A DNA stretch of 6,576 nucleotides, from contig DJFY01000004.1 in assembly GCA_002431545.1 (NCBI GenBank), positions 26,741-33,316 of the forward strand. The letters run 5' to 3'. The DNA is from Cellvibrionales bacterium UBA5860 (lineage in GTDB: Bacteria > Pseudomonadota > Gammaproteobacteria > Pseudomonadales > Porticoccaceae). The notes below the pieces were generated by a model. That model was not told the origin of the DNA. It worked only from the letters and a program-made list of their open reading frames with translations, and made no database searches. Both the position numbers and the translations under genes were made by a program. Below are positions 1 to 4,877 of this stretch, in pieces (the first letter of the stretch is position 1; every line of letters starts with the position of its first letter).

Positions 1-1191
1 GGCTCCGATAGCCGTTTGGTATCGTTTATATCAGCCCTCGCCATCTCCGGATTGATTCTTGGCGTCGCCGTGCTCGTCGTTGTGCTTTCAGTCATGAATG
101 GTTTTGATCGGGAAATGCGCACTCGCATTCTGACCTGGGTGCCCCATATCCAATTGACCAGCGCTGACGGAGTCGCCGACTGGCAGATCAGGGCAGGGCA
201 GTTGGCAAGCCATCCGCACGTGCTGTCGGTGTCGCCATTCACACAAATCGAAGGCCTGCTCGTGTTTCGTGGCAAGTCCGAGGCGGTCCAGTTGCGCGGT
301 GAGCGTACCGGTGAAGGCAGGTCGGTTATCGATGCGCCGTCGGTGGCCCGTCCCGAACCGGGGCGCGACGAAATATGGTTGCCCCGCCTGCTTGCTGAGA
401 AACTTGGCGTCGAGCCTGGCAAACAAATCACATTTATGACGCCCCGGCGCGACGCCGATGCCGCTGGCAGATCCGTCGGCAGAACCCTGCCAGAAATACG
501 TGTCTTAACCGTCGGCGGGCTGTATTCAACGCGAACCGCTCTCGACAACCACGTCGCGCTTGTACATATCGAAACCGCCAGCGCGTTGGCAAATCTGAAG
601 GGCCGACCGCAAGGTCTGAAAGTCACGGTCAACGACGTGTTTCTGGCCCGTGAAACTGGATTCCAATTGCTCGACCAGCTGCCTCCCCAATATTATTTTA
701 TCGACTGGATTCAAACCCACGGCAACCTTTACCAGGCCATTCAGATGTCGCGAAAGCTGGTCGGTTTGATGGTCTTTCTGATTGTCTCCATCGCGGCGTT
801 TAACGTTGTCGCCATGCTGGTGATGACGGTGGTCGACAAACAGGGGGATATTGCTGTACTGAAAACACTCGGTGCCGATGGCGCCGATATTCTGCGCGTG
901 TTTCTGATACAGGGCGCACTCATCGGGCTGCTTGGCACGCTGTGCGGTGCGGGGCTGGGCTACGCGGTCGCCTTTTTTATTCCCGAGCTCATCGATGCTA
1001 TCGAACGTTTCTTCGACGTAAGATTTCTTAATGTCGATGTCTATCCCATCGATTTTCTGCCATCGGATCCCAGGATCAGCGACGTATTGTGGGTATCGGC
1101 CCTTGGCTGGATGTTGACCATGGTGGCGACGATCTATCCGGCATTGCGTGCTGCCCGGGTTAAACCAGCTGAAGTTTTGCGCTACGAGTGA
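1..1191 (+). CDS. lolE: Lipoprotein-releasing ABC transporter permease LolE (5' end cut off)
   Basis: LolE is one of two inner-membrane permeases of LolCDE, which extracts outer-membrane lipoproteins from the inner membrane and hands them to periplasmic LolA. Frame 1 is open from the first base (396 codons, then TGA). Counting from the first codon, a first membrane helix lies at about 12-32 and is followed by the family's SVMNGF motif. A large MacB-like periplasmic domain comes next, and then the FtsX-type core with helices near 252-278, 301-327 and 362-381. The cytoplasmic loop DKQGDIAVLKTLGA and the late segment with YPIDFLPSD resemble E. coli LolE more than LolC, which is why I chose LolE. 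E. coli LolE is about 414 residues, so roughly 15-20 codons are missing upstream. A TTG at 16 could be taken as a start, but it falls just before helix 1 in conserved sequence and is not convincing. lolC and lolD are expected upstream. The 3' end overlaps the convergent DUF2062 gene by 10 nt. Confidence 0.93.
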   Translation, partial: GSDSRLVSFISALAISGLILGVAVLVVVLSVMNGFDREMRTRILTWVPHIQLTSADGVADWQIRAGQLASHPHVLSVSPFTQIEGLLVFRGKSEAVQLRGERTGEGRSVIDAPSVARPEPGRDEIWLPRLLAEKLGVEPGKQITFMTPRRDADAAGRSVGRTLPEIRVLTVGGLYSTRTALDNHVALVHIETASALANLKGRPQGLKVTVNDVFLARETGFQLLDQLPPQYYFIDWIQTHGNLYQAIQMSRKLVGLMVFLIVSIAAFNVVAMLVMTVVDKQGDIAVLKTLGADGADILRVFLIQGALIGLLGTLCGAGLGYAVAFFIPELIDAIERFFDVRFLNVDVYPIDFLPSDPRISDVLWVSALGWMLTMVATIYPALRAARVKPAEVLRYE

Positions 1192-1211
1192 ATCGATTGG
1201 CGCTTTTTTTT
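1179..1211 (+). terminator. Candidate intrinsic terminator of lolE
   Basis: An imperfect hairpin spans the lolE stop codon. GCGC (1179-1182) pairs with GCGC (1200-1203), and CGA (1185-1187) pairs with TCG (1193-1195), with a small asymmetric internal loop between the two helices. Eight T residues follow directly (1204-1211). The T-tract and its position are right for a Rho-independent terminator, but the stem is short and interrupted, so it may be weak. The whole element lies in or next to the 3' coding end of the minus-strand DUF2062 gene, where the same tract is read as lysine codons. Confidence 0.4.
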
Positions 1212-1721
1212 CCGGATTTCCCAGTTTTTAACGACTTTCCAGCGCCAGAGATAACGAATGGTGATATAGCCGGTTAAACCCGCCACCAGACCAACCAGTG
1301 GTCCGGCAATAGCGATAGGCAAAAATACCGCGCCGCCGTTTTCACTCAGCCATGTCCAGGAAAAACTGACATCGCCCAGCGCGGATGGTCTGCCCAGAAT
1401 ATATTGTCCAATTTTGTATAAACCCACCATGAGGGGCGGAATCGTGAACGGATTGCTAATCCAGATCAGCAGCACAGATATCGGCAGATTGCATCGGAAC
1501 AGAAACGCCAGTAGCGAAGCGATCAGCGCCTGGCCGGGCACCGGCAAAAAGGCGCAAAACAGACCGACGAAAAAAGCCCCGGATACCGAGTGGCGATTGA
1601 GATGCAGCAGATTAGGGTCATCCAGCAGCGGTGCCAGCCAGCGGCGCATTCTTGAATCGGGCGCGCCAGGCCTCTGTTGTAAAGATGCCGGCAGCCAGCG
1701 GCGAATGAATCTTCTCGGCAT
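1182..1721 (-). CDS. DUF2062 family inner-membrane protein
   Basis: This is a 179-residue protein of the DUF2062 family, whose biochemical role is unknown. The N-terminus MPRRFIRRWLP and the following DDPNLLHLNRHSVSGA stretch resemble the Pseudomonas homologue that sits beside lolE, as far as I recall it. The family core follows: a hydrophobic segment at about 46-71 containing GLFCAFLPVPGQ, then a second at about 77-100 containing ISNPFTIPP. A third long hydrophobic stretch lies near 130-157, and a strongly basic tail (IRKKKRQ) is probably cytoplasmic. Three membrane segments are likely. The ATG at 1721 is the first possible Met: reading upstream, the frame meets a TAA inside the palindrome at 1774-1786 with no ATG, GTG or TTG before it. 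No good Shine-Dalgarno is visible (the preceding bases are CAGTAGTCATCACT). The gene is convergent with lolE (10-nt overlap) and divergent from the GntR gene. Its conservation beside lol genes hints at an envelope role, but that is inference. Confidence 0.88.
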   Translation of the reverse strand: MPRRFIRRWLPASLQQRPGAPDSRMRRWLAPLLDDPNLLHLNRHSVSGAFFVGLFCAFLPVPGQALIASLLAFLFRCNLPISVLLIWISNPFTIPPLMVGLYKIGQYILGRPSALGDVSFSWTWLSENGGAVFLPIAIAGPLVGLVAGLTGYITIRYLWRWKVVKNWEIRKKKRQSIHS

Positions 1722-1743
1722 AGTGATGACTACTGAATGGGCG

Positions 1744-1786
1744 ACGTAGGCTACGTTTACGGTAAACAGGCAGCGGCATTATGCCG
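1744..1786. promoter_or_regulatory. Three stacked 13-bp palindromes, possible operator cluster
   Basis: Three perfect inverted repeats, each with 6-bp arms around one central base, follow one another. They are ACGTAGGCTACGT (1744-1756), GTTTACGGTAAAC (1755-1767, sharing two bases with the first) and CGGCATTATGCCG (1774-1786). Their centres are 11 and 19 bp apart. They lie 23-65 bp upstream of the DUF2062 start and about 140-180 bp upstream of the GntR start. On the minus strand the third contains CATAAT (1778-1783), a five-of-six match to a sigma70 -10 box, but I see no good -35 box at 16-18 bp. One-base centres suit binding sites for dimeric regulators better than RNA hairpins. The arms differ in sequence, so they are not three copies of one site. 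The function is inferred. Confidence 0.45.
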
Positions 1787-1851
1787 ACTTTCGCCAGCCA
1801 TCACTAGGCGCCAGCGCAATACTTGAGCATTGTTTCCGAGATCGTCCGCAC

Positions 1852-1915
1852 GCGCGGGTGAACCCTCGCAGAATTGCCGGGTGTAGGACGATATGCCTTG
1901 AAATTGCCCTCGCAA
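1852..1915. promoter_or_regulatory. Small repeats upstream of the GntR gene
   Basis: This stretch just before the GntR gene holds several short symmetric or repeated elements. There is an imperfect inverted repeat GCGCGGGT-GA-ACCCTCGC (1852-1869, seven of eight pairs). A direct repeat CCCTCGCA occurs at 1863-1870 and 1907-1914, 44 bp apart (about four helical turns). A second direct repeat, AATTGCC, occurs at 1872-1878 and 1902-1908. The inverted repeat TTGC-N4-GCAA (1904-1915) sits in the spacer of the proposed gntR promoter, where a bound repressor would block polymerase. Autoregulation by the adjacent GntR protein is plausible but not shown, and each repeat alone could be chance. Confidence 0.25.
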
Positions 1916-1926
1916 GCCATTATAAA
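1898..1926 (+). promoter_or_regulatory. Sigma70-type promoter of the gntR-prp cluster
   Basis: TTGAAA (1898-1903) and TATAAA (1921-1926) each match five of six bases of the sigma70 consensus, and they are separated by exactly 17 bp. This is the best promoter I found in the window, and it points into the GntR gene. The last base of the -10 box is the A of the ATG at 1926, so a transcript from here would begin near 1932-1934, inside the annotated reading frame. Either the promoter is fortuitous, or translation from this transcript starts further downstream. Confidence 0.55.
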
Positions 1927-2663
1927 TGCCGTCCCTGTCCGACAATTACGACATCCATTTGCAGCCAGAAAAGTTAACGTCCATACCGAACAGCGCCGTC
2001 GACCAGCTCTATCAACGTCTGCGCTTTGACATCACTCATGGACACATTCCGGCAGGCAGTAAAATCGGCGAAGCCCAGCTCAGTCGCGATTACCAGGTCA
2101 GCCGAAGCACGGCCCGGGAGGCCATCGGCCGCCTCGAGGCGGCATATCTCGTGCAGCGCAAGGCTAACGCAAGCCCCCGAGTGGCCGACCTCAGCTTGCA
2201 CGATCTGCTGGAGATCTTTCACGTTCGCGAAGCCCTGGAAGGCATGGCTTGCAGACTGGCCGCGAGTCGCATGAAGGACGCCGAAATAGCCGAACTCGAG
2301 CACCTGCTACGCGAACAGATGAACAGCACGGAGCTCCAAAGTGGTCGCGCCTACTACCAGAAAGAGGGCGACCTGGACTTCCACTACCGGCTGGTACAGG
2401 GCAGCGGCAATAACAAACTGATACACATTCTCTGCGACGAACTCTACGCCCGCGTGCGCATGTATCGTTACCAGTTCGGCATGGAAAGCCCGCGGGCGAG
2501 CGACGCCTATGCCGAACACCTGCAAATTGTTAAAGCTGTCGCGGATCGGGATGGCGAAATGGCCGAAATGCTCATGCGCCGTCATATTCGTGCGTCGCGC
2601 CTCAACGTCGAGCGCCAGATCATGGAGCGCGATGGCGACTGGCCAGGTGCCCCAGGCGGCTGA
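1926..2663 (+). CDS. GntR family (FadR/FCD type) regulator of the methylcitrate cluster
   Basis: This is a 245-residue transcription factor. Residues about 22-88 form a GntR winged helix-turn-helix with the signature VSRSTAREAIGRLEA (58-72). Residues about 93-228 form an FCD ligand-binding domain with plausible metal ligands D149, H153 (in DFHYRL), H198 (in EHLQIV) and H220 (in RRHIRAS). The segment EGDLDFHYRLVQGSGN closely resembles the GntR regulator that precedes prpB in Pseudomonas. A role in controlling prp genes, possibly with 2-methylcitrate or a related acid as ligand, is inferred from this and from its place 46 nt before prpB. An in-frame TAA directly precedes the ATG, so 1926 is the most upstream start. 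It has no Shine-Dalgarno and overlaps a -10 box. TTG at 1959 (residue 12) is an alternative that would keep the DNA-binding domain whole. This is not the sigma54-dependent PrpR type found in enteric bacteria. Confidence 0.9.
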   Translation: MPSLSDNYDIHLQPEKLTSIPNSAVDQLYQRLRFDITHGHIPAGSKIGEAQLSRDYQVSRSTAREAIGRLEAAYLVQRKANASPRVADLSLHDLLEIFHVREALEGMACRLAASRMKDAEIAELEHLLREQMNSTELQSGRAYYQKEGDLDFHYRLVQGSGNNKLIHILCDELYARVRMYRYQFGMESPRASDAYAEHLQIVKAVADRDGEMAEMLMRRHIRASRLNVERQIMERDGDWPGAPGG

Positions 2664-2709
2664 ATCAGCGGTCAGTGACTAAACTAAAATCAACGATGGA
2701 GAACTCTCT

Positions 2710-3600
2710 ATGTCCGACAACCTGACACCCGGCGCCCGCTTCAGGCAGGCGATAGCCAATAACACACCACTGCAGATCGTCGGCACCATTAACCCCTATT
2801 GCGCGATGATGGCCGAGCGTATCGGCCACCAGGCGATTTATCTGTCCGGCGGCGGGGTAGCTAACGCCTCATACGGACTGCCTGACCTGGGAATCACCAG
2901 TCTCAACGACGTACTCGAAGATGTGCGTCGTATCAGTGCCGCCAGCAAGGTACCTCTGCTGGTCGATATCGATACCGGGTGGGGCGGGGCGTTTAACATC
3001 TCGCGCACGGTAAAGGAGATGATCCGCGCCGGCGCCGCAGCCGTCCATATCGAAGATCAGGTGGCCCAAAAGCGTTGTGGACACCGACCCAACAAGGAAA
3101 TTGTCAGCCTCGAAGAGATGGTCGATCGCATCAAGGCCGCGGTCGATGCCCGTACCGACGATAACTTTTTCATCATGGCCCGTACCGATGCCTTCGCCCA
3201 GGAAGGCTTGGAAAAAGCCATCGAGCGCGCCCAGGCCTGTGTCGATGCCGGCGCCGATGGCATCTTTGCCGAAGCCGTCAACGAAGAAGAGCACTACCGC
3301 GCTTTCCGCGCCGCCCTTGATGTACCGCTCTTGGCTAATATCACGGAGTTTGGTAAGACTCCCCTATACAACAAGGCAGAGCTCGCCCAGTGGGGTGTCG
3401 ACCTGGTGCTGTATCCGCTGTCGGCGTTTCGTGCCATGAACAAAGCAGCGGAAACGGTCTACACCAGCATTCTCGAGCAGGGCGACCAGAAGGCAGTGGT
3501 CGATATGATGCAGACACGAATGGAACTCTACGATTATCTCGGTTACCACGACTACGAAGAAAAACTCGATCAACTTTTTGCCGAAGGCAAAAACAAGTAA
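2710..3600 (+). CDS. prpB: 2-Methylisocitrate lyase PrpB
   Basis: PrpB cleaves 2-methylisocitrate to pyruvate and succinate, the last step of the methylcitrate cycle, in the cytoplasm. The 296-residue product has the length of the family and its isocitrate-lyase-superfamily barrel. The SGGGVANASYGLPDLG segment lies at 46-61, metal-site aspartates D86 and D88 are in the DIDTGWGG motif, and the catalytic loop KRCGH is at 121-125 with active-site Cys123. Substrate-binding R158 (in MARTDAF) and E188 (in FAEAV) are also present. Cys123, R158 and E188 fall at the numbers I recall for E. coli PrpB. The KRCGH loop and short length separate it from true isocitrate lyase (longer, KKCGH) and from phosphonopyruvate-type relatives. 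The start is supported by GGAGA at 2698-2702, seven bases before ATG. It lies 46 nt after the regulator and 44 nt before prpC, consistent with one operon. Confidence 0.96.
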   Translation: MSDNLTPGARFRQAIANNTPLQIVGTINPYCAMMAERIGHQAIYLSGGGVANASYGLPDLGITSLNDVLEDVRRISAASKVPLLVDIDTGWGGAFNISRTVKEMIRAGAAAVHIEDQVAQKRCGHRPNKEIVSLEEMVDRIKAAVDARTDDNFFIMARTDAFAQEGLEKAIERAQACVDAGADGIFAEAVNEEEHYRAFRAALDVPLLANITEFGKTPLYNKAELAQWGVDLVLYPLSAFRAMNKAAETVYTSILEQGDQKAVVDMMQTRMELYDYLGYHDYEEKLDQLFAEGKNK

Positions 3601-3630
3601 CAACAAACCTGGAACACACAGGACAGATAA

Positions 3631-3636
3631 AGAGGA
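3631..3636 (+). promoter_or_regulatory. Ribosome binding site that sets the prpC start
   Basis: AGAGGA lies eight bases before the ATG at 3645. The same frame is open back to an ATG at 3390, which would lie inside prpB in another frame and give an 85-residue N-terminal extension unlike any citrate synthase. The Shine-Dalgarno and the family-like N-terminus therefore fix the start at 3645. Confidence 0.8.
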
Positions 3637-3644
3637 AAAACGTT

Positions 3645-4766
3645 ATGGCGAAAGAACTATCAGGTGCCGGCCTGCGCGGTCAGGTGGCGGGTAAGACAGC
3701 ACTATCTACCGTTGGTAAGGAAGGCTCCGGCCTGACCTATCGAGGCTACGATGTCAAAGACCTGGCGGAAAACTGCGTCTTTGAAGAAGTCGCTCATCTG
3801 ATCCTCAAGGGCAACCTGCCAAACCAGAGTGAGCTGGAGGCTTACCGCACCAAACTCAAGGGCCTGCGCGGATTGCCGCAAGCGCTTAAGGATGTACTGG
3901 AACGCATTCCTGCTGGCGCGCACCCGATGGATGTCCTGCGCACCGGTTGTTCGTTTCTCGGCAATCTGGAGACCGAAGAGGATTTCGCCCAACAGGAGGC
4001 GTTGACCGATCGTCTGCTCGCCACCTTCCCTTCGATTATTTGCTACTGGTATCGCTTTAGTCACGACGGCGTAAAAATCGAAACCGAGACCGACGATGCC
4101 TCCATCGGTGGCCACTTCCTGCATATGCTGCATGGCAAGAAACCCAATGAACTCCATGAGCGCGTAATGAATGTCTCCCTCATCCTCTACGCCGAACACG
4201 AGTTCAACGCCTCGACGTTTACCGCCCGCGTTTGCGCCTCGACCCTGTCCGATCTGCACTCTTGTATCACCGGTGCCATTGGCTCCCTGCGCGGCCCCCT
4301 GCACGGCGGTGCCAACGAGGCCGCGATGGATATGATCGAAAGATTCACCAGTGCCGATCATGCCGAACAGGAAATGATGGGCATGCTGGAGCGCAAGGAA
4401 AAAATCATGGGTTTCGGCCACGCGATTTATTCCGAGTCCGACCCCCGCAACGCCATTATCAAAGAGTGGGCTGAAAAGCTCGGCAAAGATGTTGGAGACA
4501 CCGTGCTCTACCCGGTTTCCGTGCGCTGCGAAGAGGTTATGTGGCGGGAGAAAAAACTCTTCTGTAACGCTGACTTTTTCCACGCCTCGGCATACCACTT
4601 TATGGGTATTCCCACCAAGCTGTTCACGCCCATATTCGTGATGAGCCGCCTGACCGGTTGGGCCGCCCACGTGTTTGAACAACGCGCCGACAACCGTATT
4701 ATTCGCCCCAGCGCCGAATACACGGGCCCGGATCTTCGCGCGGTGACGCCGATTGCCAATCGCTAA
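3645..4766 (+). CDS. prpC: 2-Methylcitrate synthase PrpC
   Basis: PrpC condenses propionyl-CoA with oxaloacetate to give 2-methylcitrate and CoA, the entry step of the methylcitrate cycle. The 373-residue product has the small size typical of PrpC, shorter than the housekeeping hexameric citrate synthase GltA. The N-terminal GKTALSTVGKEGSGLTYRGYD lead-in is typical of the methylcitrate synthases. The catalytic triad of the citrate synthase fold is present: H220 in LHGGANE, H259 in MGFGHAIY and D310 in NADFFHASAYHF. The 39- and 51-residue spacings are what the family shows. The C-terminal part with KLFTPIFVMSRLTGWAAH and RIIRPSAEYTGP also matches PrpC. It sits 44 nt after prpB with a clear ribosome binding site, so the two are probably co-transcribed. 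A strong hairpin follows the stop codon. Some citrate synthase activity on acetyl-CoA is common in this family. I see nothing broken or unusual in the protein. Confidence 0.96.
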   Translation: MAKELSGAGLRGQVAGKTALSTVGKEGSGLTYRGYDVKDLAENCVFEEVAHLILKGNLPNQSELEAYRTKLKGLRGLPQALKDVLERIPAGAHPMDVLRTGCSFLGNLETEEDFAQQEALTDRLLATFPSIICYWYRFSHDGVKIETETDDASIGGHFLHMLHGKKPNELHERVMNVSLILYAEHEFNASTFTARVCASTLSDLHSCITGAIGSLRGPLHGGANEAAMDMIERFTSADHAEQEMMGMLERKEKIMGFGHAIYSESDPRNAIIKEWAEKLGKDVGDTVLYPVSVRCEEVMWREKKLFCNADFFHASAYHFMGIPTKLFTPIFVMSRLTGWAAHVFEQRADNRIIRPSAEYTGPDLRAVTPIANR

Positions 4767-4778
4767 CCCGCCTTTAAT

Positions 4779-4823
4779 CGAACACCGGGGCGTGAGTTTG
4801 TCTCACACCCCGGTATTCGTTTT
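4779..4823 (+). terminator. Terminator-like hairpin between prpC and acnD
   Basis: Arms 4779-4796 and 4802-4819 can form an 18-position stem closing a five-base loop TTTGT (4797-4801). Sixteen positions are Watson-Crick pairs. The core is ACCGGGG/CCCCGGT plus GTGAG/CTCAC. The two mismatches (4783 with 4815, 4791 with 4807) are both C-A on this strand. TTTT follows at once (4820-4823), then GAATTT. This has the form of a Rho-independent terminator, with a short U-tract that may allow read-through. It could instead act as an attenuator or as a 3' stabiliser that makes prpBC mRNA more abundant than acnD mRNA. Confidence 0.65.
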
Positions 4824-4877
4824 GAATTTCGCCATCCGGCATTAATTATTCCGCAACACGCAGCAACCCAACAAGCC

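Noticed and set aside
16..18. TTG as the start of lolE
   Set aside because: The frame is open to the first base, and the TTG falls just before the first membrane helix in conserved sequence. E. coli LolE has about 20 more residues upstream, so the gene is simply cut by the window edge.
1722..1925. Small RNA, tRNA or small gene in the 204-nt intergenic region
   Set aside because: I see no cloverleaf, no terminator and no short frame with a ribosome site; only palindromes, short repeats and the promoter can be supported.
2671..2679. GTCAGTGAC palindrome between gntR and prpB as an operator
   Set aside because: The arms are only 4 bp, which is common by chance, and it does not match an operator sequence I know.
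2685..2690. TAAAAT as a -10 box of a separate prpB promoter
   Set aside because: No -35 box lies at 16-18 bp, and the transcript would begin at the prpB ribosome binding site.
3390..3644. N-terminal extension of prpC back to ATG 3390
   Set aside because: It overlaps prpB by about 210 nt in another frame and encodes a sequence unlike any citrate synthase. A clear ribosome binding site precedes ATG 3645.
3702..4682. Long open frame (326 codons) antisense to prpC
   Set aside because: It is fully inside prpC and has no recognisable family or motif; it is a shadow of a biased sense frame.
4822..4850. TTGAAT plus an AT-rich patch as a separate acnD promoter
   Set aside because: At 16-18 bp spacing the best -10 candidates match only about three of six bases, too weak to call.
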